A DNA stretch of 47,876 nucleotides, from positions 78,263 to 126,138 of the forward strand of contig MGBO01000007.1 in the NCBI GenBank assembly GCA_001788295.1, in the 5' to 3' direction. The DNA comes from Candidatus Roizmanbacteria bacterium RIFOXYC1_FULL_41_16 (GTDB lineage Bacteria; Patescibacteriota; Microgenomatia; UBA1406). Positions 25,239-34,707 of the stretch are shown here, piece after piece. Every line of letters begins with the position of its first letter. The stretch's first letter is position 1. A program made the position numbers and the translations under genes. The notes under the pieces are model-generated. The model saw nothing but the letters and a program-made list of their open reading frames with translations, was not told the DNA's origin and searched no databases.

Positions 25239-25847
25239 ATGAATAAAAAAATAAAACTGATGTTAATCGACGGTGATGGAGTGGCCATACTTAGCCGTCA
25301 AAAATTTAGCGAAAATCTAAAGCAAGATTTTGGTATTGGTACAGATGTTACCGATGATTTTTTTAAACACGACTTCAATGATTGTCTTACTGGTCAAAAA
25401 GATATGCAAGATTGTTTGCCGAAATATCTCAAGAAATGGGGATTAAAACACTCTTTTTCCGCAATATTAGATTATTGGTTCAAATCAGAAAATAGTCCGA
25501 ATAAACGTTTGCTTGATTATCTACAGATGCTTAGAAAGCAAGGAATTGTTTGTTGTCTGGCAACTAATCAAGAAAAATACCGTACTTGCTATGTAAAAGA
25601 GTCGATGAAATTTGAACATTATTTTGATCATATTTATTCTTCATGTGATATGGGAGTCAAAAAGCCAGATCCGCGTTTTTTCGAAGTTATCCTAAAAGAC
25701 TATCCCAATATTTCTAAAAATCAAGTTATGTTTTGGGATGATCAGCTTAAAAATGTCCAAGCCGGGATTGCTTTTGGCATTCAGGCCCAGGTTTATCTAG
25801 ATTTTCCCAGTTTCAAATTATTTATGATACGTGCTACTCAAAACTAA
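25239..25847 (+). CDS. HAD-superfamily hydrolase
   Basis: 202 residues. Motif I is LIDGDGVAIL (9-18; Asp11 and Asp13), atypical in having Val where Thr is usual. Motif II is CLATNQ with Thr, motif III is the Lys in GVKKPDP, and motif IV is MFWDDQLKNV. This resembles the HAD-IA group that includes phosphatases and haloacid dehalogenase-like proteins. The substrate is unknown. It begins 3 nt after the PEGA gene but looks more AT-rich, and may belong to the accessory cassette that follows. Confidence 0.8.
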   Translation: MNKKIKLMLIDGDGVAILSRQKFSENLKQDFGIGTDVTDDFFKHDFNDCLTGQKDMQDCLPKYLKKWGLKHSFSAILDYWFKSENSPNKRLLDYLQMLRKQGIVCCLATNQEKYRTCYVKESMKFEHYFDHIYSSCDMGVKKPDPRFFEVILKDYPNISKNQVMFWDDQLKNVQAGIAFGIQAQVYLDFPSFKLFMIRATQN

Positions 25848-25853
25848 CGACAA

Positions 25854-25862
25854 TGGTATAAT
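25854..25862 (+). promoter_or_regulatory. Extended -10 element with predicted leaderless start
   Basis: TG-G-TATAAT (25854-25862) followed by six bases and the ATG at 25869, so transcription should begin at the ATG. Confidence 0.55.
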
Positions 25863-25868
25863 TTAAAC

Positions 25869-26135
25869 ATGGGAGAAACAAAGAAAATAACCGAAAAAGT
25901 AACAATTAACACAGGAACAATTGTTGGCAGCCAATATTCTCAATTGGTTGGAGTATCAGTTACTGATGTTGATATTACCCTAGAGTTTGTGTTTATTAAT
26001 CCGCGAGATAGGTCAATTGGGCAAGTGGTTTCAAGGATTACTTTACCGATAGATGTGGGCATGAATCTTGCGAAAGCCATTTTTGAAACAATAGAAATGC
26101 GTCGGCATAAGAAGAAGGGAGTTAAAAATGGTTAG
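25869..26135 (+). CDS. Small protein of unknown function, first gene of a three-gene cassette
   Basis: 88 residues. The run GSQYSQLVGVSVTDVDITLEFVFINPR followed by ITLPIDVGMNLAKAI looks like a beta-rich small domain, and I see a weak likeness to DUF3467-type proteins. The C-terminus is basic. It overlaps the next gene by 8 nt, and a strong extended -10 lies right upstream. Confidence 0.55.
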   Translation: MGETKKITEKVTINTGTIVGSQYSQLVGVSVTDVDITLEFVFINPRDRSIGQVVSRITLPIDVGMNLAKAIFETIEMRRHKKKGVKNG

Positions 26136-26436
26136 TGCAGTTCCAATGAACATTATTGAAAAGACTTACAGATATACAGATAATTACTGTCAAGTCCCTA
26201 AGAACATTGACATTAAACCACCGAACTCAATTTTAGAATGGAAAGATATGACTATTAACAAAGGTGAATTACTGCATCAAGAAATCCCTATGTTTACTTT
26301 TCCTTCACTCAATGAAATTCGCAAAGAATATCTTAAAAAAGGTTACTCAAGTAAAGAAGTAAACAGTATGATAGCAGGTCTTTCTGAATTACCCGAATAT
26401 GCGAGAAGTAACGGAAGTAAAAAGAGTCTTAAATAA
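26128..26436 (+). CDS. Small protein of unknown function, candidate antitoxin
   Basis: 102 residues. The N-terminal part has no recognised motif; FPSLNEIRKEYLKKGYSSKEVNSMIAGLSELPEYAR near the C-terminus is helical and might pair with the toxin encoded next. One of the few clear Shine-Dalgarno sites in the window (AAGGGAG) precedes its ATG. It overlaps the previous gene by 8 nt and the next by 38 nt, as antitoxin-toxin pairs often do. The antitoxin role is inference from position only. Confidence 0.5.
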   Translation: MVSAVPMNIIEKTYRYTDNYCQVPKNIDIKPPNSILEWKDMTINKGELLHQEIPMFTFPSLNEIRKEYLKKGYSSKEVNSMIAGLSELPEYARSNGSKKSLK

Positions 26437-26650
26437 AATTAGGAGATGGGGTCTAGAAAAAAGATATAAAAAACAAAAGAAGTTATTCATTTCTAATCCA
26501 GGGCACAGATCGTTGGATTTTATAATGCTAGATCATAAATTTAGGATTTGTTCATTTAAGGTAAATAATCAATATAGGGTTAAGGTGATTAAAAGAGATA
26601 TTAACAGCTATGTTGTCATTGATATAGGCGATTATCATAAAAAACAATAA
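26399..26650 (+). CDS. RelE/ParE-superfamily toxin-like protein
   Basis: 83 residues, typical toxin length. An N-terminal helix pair is followed by KKLFISNPGHRSLDF, then SFKVNNQYRVKVI and VVIDIGDYHK, which match the strand order of RelE/YafQ/HigB-like toxins ('NP.h.sL', 'sfRv...YRv', 'diGdH'). Such toxins cleave mRNA on the ribosome or inhibit gyrase. Its start lies within the previous gene (38-nt overlap). No DNA-binding antitoxin of a known family is obvious next to it. Confidence 0.6.
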   Translation: MREVTEVKRVLNKIRRWGLEKRYKKQKKLFISNPGHRSLDFIMLDHKFRICSFKVNNQYRVKVIKRDINSYVVIDIGDYHKKQ

Positions 26651-26668
26651 GCTGAAATTTAATTCCCC

Positions 26669-26697
26669 TTGCAAAAAAAAATAGTCGTTAGTATAAT
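26669..26697 (+). promoter_or_regulatory. tuf promoter
   Basis: -35 TTGCAA (26669-26674), 17-nt spacer, consensus -10 TATAAT (26692-26697). The leader is about 60 nt and contains a weak hairpin (26703-26708 with 26713-26718) followed by five T residues. Confidence 0.75.
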
Positions 26698-26765
26698 GCT
26701 GGTACTTTTTGAAAAGTATTTTTGTATTGAGAATTCTTATTATTAATTAAATTAATTAAACAAAT

Positions 26766-27950
<1,185 letters not shown>

Positions 27951-27973
27951 TTTTAAGTTTTAATTTTTAGTTA

Positions 27974-28282
27974 ATGCCTACAGGCAAGATCAGAGTTCGT
28001 TTAAAAGCATACGATCACAAAGTGTTGGAAGACACTTGTGAAAAGATTATTTCAACAGCAATTAAGACTGGCGGTGCCGTTATTGGCCCCATTCCTTTGC
28101 CTACAAGGCGAACCCTAATTGCCGTGAACAAATCACCTTTTACCGACAAAGACAGTCGGGATCATTTTGAAATTAAGGAACACAAACGCCTGATCGACAT
28201 TGTTAATCCCACTCTGCAAACTATTGACGCTTTAACCCATCTCGACATTCCCTCTGGCATTGACGTAGCCATTAAGATGTAA
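27974..28282 (+). CDS. rpsJ: Ribosomal protein S10
   Basis: 102 residues, full length. IRVRLKAYDHKVLE at the start and GPIPLPTRRTLIAVNKSPF in the middle are the classic S10 blocks, and the HKRLIDI segment lies near the binding loop. S10 sits in the 30S head and also joins NusB in antitermination. It is linked to tuf and not to rplC: a promoter overlaps its end and a hairpin leader separates it from rplC. Confidence 0.97.
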   Translation: MPTGKIRVRLKAYDHKVLEDTCEKIISTAIKTGGAVIGPIPLPTRRTLIAVNKSPFTDKDSRDHFEIKEHKRLIDIVNPTLQTIDALTHLDIPSGIDVAIKM

Positions 28283-28288
28283 TATAAT
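28260..28288 (+). promoter_or_regulatory. Promoter of the rplC-rpsI ribosomal operon
   Basis: -35 TTGACG (28260-28265), 17-nt spacer, consensus -10 TATAAT (28283-28288). The -35 lies in the end of rpsJ. The expected start near 28295 leaves a leader of about 100 nt before rplC. Confidence 0.75.
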
Positions 28289-28294
28289 CGTTAC

Positions 28295-28396
28295 ACAATA
28301 ATGGAGTTATCTAAACTGTCTCACAAGCAGGTTTAGGAGTTTGGACAGATTGGAAAGCAAAGACCCAATCTGGGTCTTTTTTATTTGTGTACAAAA
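28295..28396 (+). promoter_or_regulatory. rplC leader with mutually exclusive hairpins (candidate attenuator)
   Basis: CAGATTGG (28346-28353) can pair with CCAATCTG (28365-28372). This overlaps the terminator stem 28359-28366/28372-28379, so only one can form at a time. Upstream, CTAAAC and GTTTAG, or CTGTC and GACAG, offer further pairings. This is the normal build of a transcription attenuator. The ligand could be a ribosomal protein from the operon (L4 does this job in gamma-proteobacteria) but nothing here identifies it. Confidence 0.55.
28359..28382 (+). terminator. Intrinsic terminator in the rplC leader
   Basis: Perfect 8-bp stem AAAGACCC/GGGTCTTT (28359-28366, 28372-28379) with a 5-nt loop, running into T residues to 28382. 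It ends 14 nt before the rplC ATG. Confidence 0.75.
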
Positions 28397-29083
28397 ATGA
28401 CAGGTTTTATTTTAGCAACCAAAGTTAAACAGACATCAGGTTTTGATGAGCAGAAAAATCGTCAAGCCTACACTCTTTTGAAAATAAGTCCTTGTTATGT
28501 TATTCAAGTAAAAACCAAGGAAACAGATGGCTATCAGGCACTCCAAATTGGTTTTCTTAATAAAAACCCCAAAAATATTAACTCAATGTTAAAGGGCCAG
28601 ACCAAAAAAGCGGGAATACCAAGCCCGCTTTCTTTTTTTTCTGAGGTCAAGATTGAGGATTATTTTGAGGCCAAAGAAATTAAAGAAAACGACAAAGTCG
28701 GTTATCAGATCGGATCAAATTCCTTTTTACCCGGTACTTTGATTAAACCGGAAGCGGTTTTTGCTCCGAAGGATAAGGTTCAGGTAAGCGGAATCACTAA
28801 GGGTAAGGGTTTTGCCGGTGTGGTTAAGCGCCACGGTTTTGCCGGTGGTCCCAAAACTCACGGTCAGAGCGACCGTTTGCGCGCTCCAGGCGCGATTGGT
28901 TCCGGAACCACTCCCGGACGTGTCTGGAAAGGGAAGCGAATGGCCGGAAGAATGGGTGGCGAGGCGCAAACCATCAAGGGCTTGCAAGTCGTGAAAATCG
29001 ATTCCGATTCAATTTTGTTGCAGGGTTTGGTTCCCGGACCAATTGGCGGCGTGATAACAGTTCTCAAACAAAAAAATGGTTAA
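28397..29083 (+). CDS. rplC: Ribosomal protein L3
   Basis: 228 residues from the ATG at 28397. A TTG at 28385 would add four residues within the terminator tail and was not chosen. VSGITKGKGFAGVVKRHGF is the L3 signature, and the loop with GGPKTHGQSDRLRAPGAIGSG reaches the peptidyl-transferase centre. An insertion at about 50-85 (GFLNKNPKNINSMLKGQTKKAG) is within the family range. First gene of the operon after the leader; the stop overlaps the rplD start by 8 nt. Confidence 0.95.
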   Translation: MTGFILATKVKQTSGFDEQKNRQAYTLLKISPCYVIQVKTKETDGYQALQIGFLNKNPKNINSMLKGQTKKAGIPSPLSFFSEVKIEDYFEAKEIKENDKVGYQIGSNSFLPGTLIKPEAVFAPKDKVQVSGITKGKGFAGVVKRHGFAGGPKTHGQSDRLRAPGAIGSGTTPGRVWKGKRMAGRMGGEAQTIKGLQVVKIDSDSILLQGLVPGPIGGVITVLKQKNG

Positions 29084-29687
29084 AGCCGATTTATTGCTCA
29101 AAGACATCAAGCTGCCAAAAGAGATTTTTGGTGTCGTTGCTTCAGATAAGCTCCTTGCCCAATATGTTTATGTATATCTGAACAATTTGAAAAAGGGTCG
29201 TCACCAAACCAAAACCAGATCAATGGTCACTGGCTCGACTCGCAAGATCTACAGGCAAAAAGGGACTGGCCGAGCCCGGCACGGCGACATTAAAGCGCCT
29301 ATTTTTGTCGGTGGCGGAATTGCTTTTGGTCCAACCGGAGATTACCGCCAGCTCAAATTAACTAAAAAAATGCGTCGAAAAGCTCTTTTTTACGCTTTGT
29401 CTCTTAAGGCTAAAGATAAGAAACTTTTTCTTGTCAATTCGGCCTTAGTCGACAAGGTCAATAAAACCAAACAGGCCCAAGATTTATTAGGCTCGATTAA
29501 ATTAAAAGGATCTTCAATTTTAATTTTACCTCACCACGACAAAGCTCAGACTTTTTTTCAAAATCTCTACGGGCTTACTGTTAACGAACCCATGGCTCTG
29601 AATGCTTATCGGGTGTTGCAAGCCAAAAACCTGATTTTTACTGAAAAATCAGTCGCTGAATTTATCAGTCTTTTCAAACATGAGTAA
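29076..29687 (+). CDS. rplD: Ribosomal protein L4
   Basis: 203 residues. The extended loop contains [19 protein letters not shown], which lines the peptide exit tunnel, followed by [10 protein letters not shown]. In E. coli L4 also represses its own operon; here a hairpin leader lies ahead of rplC, so it is a candidate regulator. The start is within the end of rplC (8-nt overlap). Confidence 0.95.
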   Translation: MVKADLLLKDIKLPKEIFGVVASDKLLAQYVYVYLNNLKKGRHQTKTRSMVTGSTRKIYRQKGTGRARHGDIKAPIFVGGGIAFGPTGDYRQLKLTKKMRRKALFYALSLKAKDKKLFLVNSALVDKVNKTKQAQDLLGSIKLKGSSILILPHHDKAQTFFQNLYGLTVNEPMALNAYRVLQAKNLIFTEKSVAEFISLFKHE

Positions 29688-29961
29688 CACAACTCTATTA
29701 AAACCGGTGTTAACTGAAAAATCTCTGAATAAGGCTGATCTTTATGTTTTTAAGGTCGATCCGCAAGCAAACAAAAATCAGATTAAAGAAACGGTTGAAA
29801 AAGTTTACAAAGTCGTCGTTTCCGAAATCAAAACCGTTGTAGTGAAGGGCAAAATGAAAGTGGCGGGCAAGCGCCGTCTTAAAAAAAGACTATCTAAGGT
29901 AAAAAAAGCCTATATTACTTTGAGCAAAGGAAAGATTGACGACTTTCCCAAAAACAATTAA
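29680..29961 (+). CDS. rplW: Ribosomal protein L23
   Basis: 93 residues, usual length. [11 protein letters not shown] at the start and [24 protein letters not shown] are the conserved first strand and helix. It sits at the exit-tunnel rim and binds trigger factor and SRP. Overlaps rplD by 8 nt. Confidence 0.95.
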   Translation: MSNTTLLKPVLTEKSLNKADLYVFKVDPQANKNQIKETVEKVYKVVVSEIKTVVVKGKMKVAGKRRLKKRLSKVKKAYITLSKGKIDDFPKNN

Positions 29962-29969
29962 TAAATAAA

Positions 29970-30728
29970 ATGGAAAATCTAAATCGAGTTACCAAAAAAT
30001 TAAAGTTTATTGCTCCCAATCGGGCCGCCCGTGACAATGCCGGCCGGGTGTCGGTACGCAGTCGTGGCGGTCGCCATAAACGTTACTATCGGGTTATCGA
30101 TTGGAAGCGTGACAAGCGTGATGTTTGGGCAACGGTTGTAGCCATTGAATATGATCCAAACCGGTCGACCGAGATTGCTTTGCTTAAATACTCAGACGGA
30201 GAGTATCGCTATATTTTGGAGCCCTTAAATTTGAAAGTTGGTGACAAAGTGATCAGTTCGACTGACGCCCCGATTAAGCCGGGTTGTACTTTGGCCTTAC
30301 AGTTGATTCCTTTGGGTGTGGAAATTCATAATATCGAAATGATTGCCGGTCGCGGAGGACAAATGGCCCGCTCAGCCGGAACCGCATGCGTTATAATAGG
30401 AAAAGACAAACAATACGCTCATTTGAAATTGCCATCTGGGGAAATCAGAAAAGTTTCTCTGACTTGTTTAGCTACAATCGGACAGTTGGGCAATGTGGAA
30501 CGCAAAAATGAGGAGTTGGGTAAAGCCGGCCGTTCTCGTTTACGAGGTCGTCGGCCAAAGGTCAGAGGAGTGGCCATGCATCCTGATAGCCATCCTCACG
30601 GTGGTGGTGAAGGCCGTAGCGGCGAAGGTATGCATCCCAAGACCCCTTGGGGTAAAACGGCTCACGGACTAAAAACCCGTAAAAAACAAAAGCCATCGGA
30701 CAAATTAATAATTAAGCGGAGAAAATAA
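29970..30728 (+). CDS. rplB: Ribosomal protein L2
   Basis: 252 residues, about 20 fewer than in E. coli, as is common in [19 protein letters not shown] and the C-terminal [21 protein letters not shown] block with the peptidyl-transferase-proximal His are intact. It joins the subunits and supports the catalytic centre. The N-terminus is the shortened part. Confidence 0.97.
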   Translation: MENLNRVTKKLKFIAPNRAARDNAGRVSVRSRGGRHKRYYRVIDWKRDKRDVWATVVAIEYDPNRSTEIALLKYSDGEYRYILEPLNLKVGDKVISSTDAPIKPGCTLALQLIPLGVEIHNIEMIAGRGGQMARSAGTACVIIGKDKQYAHLKLPSGEIRKVSLTCLATIGQLGNVERKNEELGKAGRSRLRGRRPKVRGVAMHPDSHPHGGGEGRSGEGMHPKTPWGKTAHGLKTRKKQKPSDKLIIKRRK

Positions 30729-30731
30729 CTT

Positions 30732-31016
30732 ATGTCCAGATCAATGAAAAAAGGACCATATATTGACGAAAAACTGATGAAAAAGGTCCTTAAACAAAAA
30801 AAGGCTGGCCAAAACGAACCTATCAAAACTTGGGCTCGGGCCTCTCAGATTCCGCCTGAATTTGTTGGTTTTCGTTTTCTGGTACATAATGGCCGTAAAT
30901 TTGCCGAAGTCTATATTGGTGAGTCAATGGTTGGTCATCGTTTAGGTGAATTTGCCATTACCAGAACCTTTAAGGGACATGGTCGTGTCACCAAGAGAAT
31001 TACACAAAAAACTTAA
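30732..31016 (+). CDS. rpsS: Ribosomal protein S19
   Basis: 94 residues. [12 protein letters not shown] at the start and the [16 protein letters not shown] motif are diagnostic. It binds 16S rRNA in the 30S head with S13. A 3-nt gap precedes it. Confidence 0.97.
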   Translation: MSRSMKKGPYIDEKLMKKVLKQKKAGQNEPIKTWARASQIPPEFVGFRFLVHNGRKFAEVYIGESMVGHRLGEFAITRTFKGHGRVTKRITQKT

Positions 31017-31019
31017 ATT

Positions 31020-31370
31020 ATGGAAAAAACAGCCAAAAGCAAATATCTAAGAACCTCGGCCAAAAAGCTACGGATCTTGATTAATAACCTCAAGGGTCAA
31101 AAAGCCGTTCTGATGCTGCAGAAATTAGAACTGCAATCTCAAAAAGGCGCTGAATTGATTGCCGGCACCCTAAAAAGTGCCATTAATCTTTTTGAAGAAC
31201 CCTTAAGAGAGAAGCTCACGGTGAAAAATATCATGGCCGATCAGGGTCCGGTGTTTAAAAGGTGGCGGGCCGGATCAAGAGGAGCGGCCAAAAAATATTC
31301 CAAAAAAACCGCTCATTTACATATAACTTTAGAAATTAAGGACAAAACCAAAACCAAAAATGGGAAATAA
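31020..31370 (+). CDS. rplV: Ribosomal protein L22
   Basis: 116 residues. KYLRTSAKKLRILINNLKG is the conserved first helix, and the loop with GPVFKRWRAGSRGAAKKYSKKTAHL lines the exit tunnel. Overlaps the start of rpsC by 11 nt. Confidence 0.95.
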   Translation: MEKTAKSKYLRTSAKKLRILINNLKGQKAVLMLQKLELQSQKGAELIAGTLKSAINLFEEPLREKLTVKNIMADQGPVFKRWRAGSRGAAKKYSKKTAHLHITLEIKDKTKTKNGK

Positions 31371-32007
31371 AGTTAACGCCAACGCTTTACGACTGGGAAT
31401 TTCCAGAACTTGGGACAGTCGTTGGTTTTTTAGCAACAACAAGCTTTTTAAAGAATCATTGATTCAGGATTTACAGATCCGGAAGTTTTTGATGAGGCGT
31501 TATCAGCCGGCCGGCTTAACTCAGGTTGAGATTGAGCGGAGTTTGTCCGGGATGAACTTAATCTTGCACTCAGTAAGGCCAGGAATGATTATCGGTCGTG
31601 GCGGCAAGGGTTTGGAAGAAGTCAAACACAAGATTATGGAATTATTGGGGATTAAATTGCAAAAGGAAAAAGAGAAATTCAAGCTTGAAATCAAAGTCGA
31701 GCAGGTTAAAAAACCTTTTTTGAGCGCCCGTTATGTGGCCGAATATATTTCCGAGCGGATTGCCAAAAACTTTCCGCACCGCGGCTTGGTTCACTCAACC
31801 ATGGAAAAAGTCAAAGAAAGCGGCGCCCTGGGTGTCAAAATTGCCATCGGTGGCCGGATCAGAGGGGCCAACATTGCCAGACACGAAAAATATCAGATCG
31901 GCAAGGTACCATTATCGTCTGTCAAGGCTGATATTGACTATGCTCAAAGCCCGTCCTTAACCAGAAATGGTTATGTAGGAATAAAAGTTTGGATTTGTCG
32001 ACCATAA
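31360..32007 (+). CDS. rpsC: Ribosomal protein S3
   Basis: 215 residues. GNKVNANALRLGI start, KH-domain motif MIIGRGGKGLEEV, and C-terminal GGRIRGANIARHEKYQIGKVPL. S3 forms the mRNA entry channel with S4 and S5. It is slightly shorter than E. coli S3 (233) through loss of the C-terminal tail. Confidence 0.97.
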   Translation: MGNKVNANALRLGISRTWDSRWFFSNNKLFKESLIQDLQIRKFLMRRYQPAGLTQVEIERSLSGMNLILHSVRPGMIIGRGGKGLEEVKHKIMELLGIKLQKEKEKFKLEIKVEQVKKPFLSARYVAEYISERIAKNFPHRGLVHSTMEKVKESGALGVKIAIGGRIRGANIARHEKYQIGKVPLSSVKADIDYAQSPSLTRNGYVGIKVWICRP

Positions 32008-32008
32008 A

Positions 32009-32422
32009 ATGTTAGCCCCAAAAAAAACCAAGCATCGCAAACAGTTCAGAGGCACATATAAGCGCTTGGCGACCAGTGGTAATGAAGTTAATTTTGGTCG
32101 TTTTGGTTTAATCAGCAAAAAGGCCGCCTGGATTACGGATCGACAGATTGAGTCTTGTCGCGTTGTCCTATCCAGAGAGACCAGAAAAATTGGCCGCTAT
32201 TGGCTAAGGATTTTTCCGCATAATCCTTATACCAAAAAGCCGTTGGAAGTGGGTATGGGTTCGGGTAAAGGTGACGTTTCGCACTATGTGGCGACAGTCT
32301 TACCCGGAACCGTTATGTTTGAGCTGGATGGAATTATTCCAACCGAGGCCAAACGAATTTTTAAGAAAGTCAGTCATAAGTTACCGGTGGCAACATTGGT
32401 GATCGATAAAAACAATGAGTAA
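32009..32422 (+). CDS. rplP: Ribosomal protein L16
   Basis: 137 residues, full length. MLAPKKTKHRKQFRG start, WITDRQIESCRVVLSRETRK and the MGSGKGDVSHYVA loop. L16 helps place the A-site tRNA. Begins 1 nt after rpsC and overlaps rpmC by 8 nt. Confidence 0.97.
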   Translation: MLAPKKTKHRKQFRGTYKRLATSGNEVNFGRFGLISKKAAWITDRQIESCRVVLSRETRKIGRYWLRIFPHNPYTKKPLEVGMGSGKGDVSHYVATVLPGTVMFELDGIIPTEAKRIFKKVSHKLPVATLVIDKNNE

Positions 32423-32675
32423 ACAAAAATTAATTCAAACCTCACAATTGCGAAAAAAAAGCCCGAAAGAGCTATTAAAACTTTTACAGGAAACTCAATT
32501 GAGTAAGAGTCAGGATGCCTTGGCCATGATTACCAAGAGGAGTAAAAACGTGAATCTTTTGAAACCAAGCAAAATAACCATTGCCAGAATCAAAACTGTT
32601 CTGGCTGAAAAAAGAGAACTGGCTAAGTTAGAAGTTGCCTCAAACACAGGCAAAACCAAAACCAAAAATGACTAA
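32415..32675 (+). CDS. rpmC: Ribosomal protein L29
   Basis: 86 residues, longer than the usual ~65. [18 protein letters not shown] at the start and [18 protein letters not shown] at the end give the two-helix L29 fold. A short Thr/Lys tail follows. It lies beside the exit tunnel. The stop lies inside the rpsQ start region (8-nt overlap). Confidence 0.85.
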   Translation: MSKQKLIQTSQLRKKSPKELLKLLQETQLSKSQDALAMITKRSKNVNLLKPSKITIARIKTVLAEKRELAKLEVASNTGKTKTKND

Positions 32676-32898
32676 GATTTTAGAAGGAGTGGTAGTTTCC
32701 GCCAAAACAGAGCAGACAGTCGTCGTTAGAGTGGAGCGCAAATACCGCCATCCGGTTTATGCCAAAATCGTCAAGCGTCATAAGAAATATTTAGCCCATA
32801 ATCCTAGCTTAAAGCTGATTGAGGGCGACTTGGTTAAGATTAAGGAAGTTCGTCCAATTTCAAAGAACAAACATTATTTAGTTGTTGGTAAAAAGTAA
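32668..32898 (+). CDS. rpsQ: Ribosomal protein S17
   Basis: 76 residues from the ATG at 32668; an upstream TTG at 32635 would overlap rpmC by 41 nt and adds unrelated residues. [22 protein letters not shown] and [12 protein letters not shown] are the OB-fold S17 hallmarks. It binds 16S rRNA early in assembly. Confidence 0.95.
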   Translation: MTKILEGVVVSAKTEQTVVVRVERKYRHPVYAKIVKRHKKYLAHNPSLKLIEGDLVKIKEVRPISKNKHYLVVGKK

Positions 32899-32900
32899 CA

Positions 32901-33272
32901 ATGCTGCAATTACGTTCGATGATAACTGTCGCCGACAACAGCGGCGCCAAAATCCTCCAAATGGTGGGGATTCCAGGTCGTGGTAATAAGAAGATTGCCA
33001 GAATTGGCGACGTCATTACCGGTGTTGTCAAAAAAGCTGATCCTACCGGTCAGGTGCAGGCGCATCAAGTGACTCGGGCCGTGATTGTCAGAACTCGCAA
33101 AGAATTGCGCCGTCCAGACGGATCTTATATCCGTTTTGACGAAAACGCCTGCGTTATTTTAGACGCCAAAACTCAGTTACCCAAAGGGTCCAGAGTCTTT
33201 GGTCCGATTGCCCGCGAGATAAAGCAGCTGGGATTTGTTAAAATAGCCAGTCTGGCAAAAGAAATTTATTAA
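32901..33272 (+). CDS. rplN: Ribosomal protein L14
   Basis: 123 residues, full length. MLQLRSMITVADNSGAK start, RRPDGSYIRFDENACVIL and GPIAREIKQLGFVKIASLA near the end. L14 contacts the 30S subunit and is the binding site of RsfS and EF-G-associated factors. Confidence 0.97.
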   Translation: MLQLRSMITVADNSGAKILQMVGIPGRGNKKIARIGDVITGVVKKADPTGQVQAHQVTRAVIVRTRKELRRPDGSYIRFDENACVILDAKTQLPKGSRVFGPIAREIKQLGFVKIASLAKEIY

Positions 33273-33277
33273 AAAAT

Positions 33278-33589
33278 ATGAAAATTAAAAAAGCCGATCA
33301 AGTCAAAGTCATTTTGGGTAAAGATAAAGGTCGGGTGGGTGTGGTTGAAAAAATATACCCCAAATCCCACAAGCTCTTAGTTAAGGGAATAAACATGTAC
33401 AAAAAACACGTTAAAAAAAGCGAATCTTTTCCCAAAGGCGGGATTGTTGAGATTAATCGTCCGATGTTGGACAACAAAGTGATGTTAGTTTGTCCTAACT
33501 GTAAAGAAAAAACCAGAGTTGGTTATACGTTGGACAGCAAGCAACAAAAGCAACGGCTTTGTCGCAAGTGCCACAAAGTTATTAAATAA
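33278..33589 (+). CDS. rplX: Ribosomal protein L24
   Basis: 103 residues. KOW motif VKVILGKDKGRVGVVEKIYP near the start and KHVKKSESFPKGGIVEI. The C-terminus has two CxxC pairs (CPNC and CRKC), a zinc ribbon seen in many bacterial L24 proteins. L24 starts 50S assembly. Confidence 0.95.
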   Translation: MKIKKADQVKVILGKDKGRVGVVEKIYPKSHKLLVKGINMYKKHVKKSESFPKGGIVEINRPMLDNKVMLVCPNCKEKTRVGYTLDSKQQKQRLCRKCHKVIK

Positions 33590-33591
33590 AT

Positions 33592-34131
33592 ATGCATAAT
33601 TTACTAAAAAAATATCAGGAAATAGTTCGACCAAAGCTCAAAAAAGAGTTTGATTTGCAAAACGATTTGCAGGTTCCGGGTTTGGTCAAAATTGTGGTTA
33701 ATATGGGCTTGAACGATGCCATTAATAACAAAGGCATTATTGATAAGGTAATCAAACAGTTGCGGATTATTGCCGGCCAAGAGCCGTCAGTCACCAAATC
33801 CAGAAAAGCCATTTCCGCGTTTAAATTGCGTAAGGGTATGCCGATGGGTTTAAAAGTTACTCTCAGAGGAACACGGATGTTGGATTTTTGGGAGAAACTT
33901 GTTAAAATAGTACTTCCTCGTCAACGTGATTTTAAGGGTATTGCAGACAAGGGTTTTGACTCACAGGGAAATTTGAATCTCGGCTTTAAAGAGCAAACAA
34001 TTTTTCCGGATTTGGAATACGATCAGATCGACAAGGCGCGAGGATTAGAAATTACAGTGGTTACTTCAAGCACTGATAAAAGTCAGGCAAAAAGACTCCT
34101 TGAGGAGTTGGGAATGCCTTTTAAAAAATAA
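33592..34131 (+). CDS. rplE: Ribosomal protein L5
   Basis: 179 residues, full length. [36 protein letters not shown] and the [18 protein letters not shown] regions are diagnostic. L5 binds 5S rRNA and the P-site tRNA. Confidence 0.97.
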   Translation: MHNLLKKYQEIVRPKLKKEFDLQNDLQVPGLVKIVVNMGLNDAINNKGIIDKVIKQLRIIAGQEPSVTKSRKAISAFKLRKGMPMGLKVTLRGTRMLDFWEKLVKIVLPRQRDFKGIADKGFDSQGNLNLGFKEQTIFPDLEYDQIDKARGLEITVVTSSTDKSQAKRLLEELGMPFKK

Positions 34132-34133
34132 AA

Positions 34134-34319
34134 ATGGCCAAAACAAGCGATATTGTTAAGTTTCAAAAAGCACAAAAGTACAAAACCAGACAGGTTAATC
34201 GATGTTTGATTTGTGGTCGCAGTCGTGCTTATATGAGAAAGTTTGGGCTTTGCCGCCTCTGTTTCCGTAAGGCAGCCCTAGCCGGTGAAATTCCCGGCGT
34301 TTTAAAAGCATCATGGTAA
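34134..34319 (+). CDS. rpsN: Ribosomal protein S14, zinc-binding short form
   Basis: 61 residues, the short type Z form with two CxxC pairs (CLIC and CRLC) separated by [12 protein letters not shown]. It packs in the 30S head. The end overlaps the rpsH start. Confidence 0.97.
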   Translation: MAKTSDIVKFQKAQKYKTRQVNRCLICGRSRAYMRKFGLCRLCFRKAALAGEIPGVLKASW

Positions 34320-34705
34320 TGATTTCAGATCCGATCGGCGATATGTTAACCCGAATCCGAAATGGTTATATGGCCGGCAATAAAAACGTGACTATGCCTT
34401 ATTCTAAGAGCAGAGAAGCGGTTGTCAAGGTGTTAATTGAAAACAAGATTTTAGCCGACTATCAAAAAGATACCAAAACCTTAAAAAAGACTTTGATAGT
34501 AAAACTGGTCGAAGGTAGGCGCCGGCCTTTTGAAATCAAGCGAGTCAGTAAGCCCGGTCGTCGGATTTATCTTTCCAACAAGAATTTTTACAAAGTTAAG
34601 GGCGATCAGGGCGTGTTGATTATCAGCACTTCCAAAGGTGTTATGGACAACAAAAAAGCAAACAAGTTAAAGATTGGCGGCGAAATAATTGCCGAAATAT
34701 TTTAA
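34313..34705 (+). CDS. rpsH: Ribosomal protein S8
   Basis: 130 residues. [15 protein letters not shown] at the start and the [17 protein letters not shown] block near the end match S8. Two starts are possible: ATG at 34313 (within rpsN) or 34319 at the rpsN stop; the first gives the common MVM-type beginning. S8 binds 16S rRNA and in E. coli also represses the spc operon. Confidence 0.95.
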   Translation: MVMISDPIGDMLTRIRNGYMAGNKNVTMPYSKSREAVVKVLIENKILADYQKDTKTLKKTLIVKLVEGRRRPFEIKRVSKPGRRIYLSNKNFYKVKGDQGVLIISTSKGVMDNKKANKLKIGGEIIAEIF

Positions 34706-34707
34706 AA

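Noticed and set aside
26703-26723. Terminator in the tuf leader
   Set aside because: The stem is about 6 bp with a single G-C pair; too weak to call, mentioned only with the promoter.
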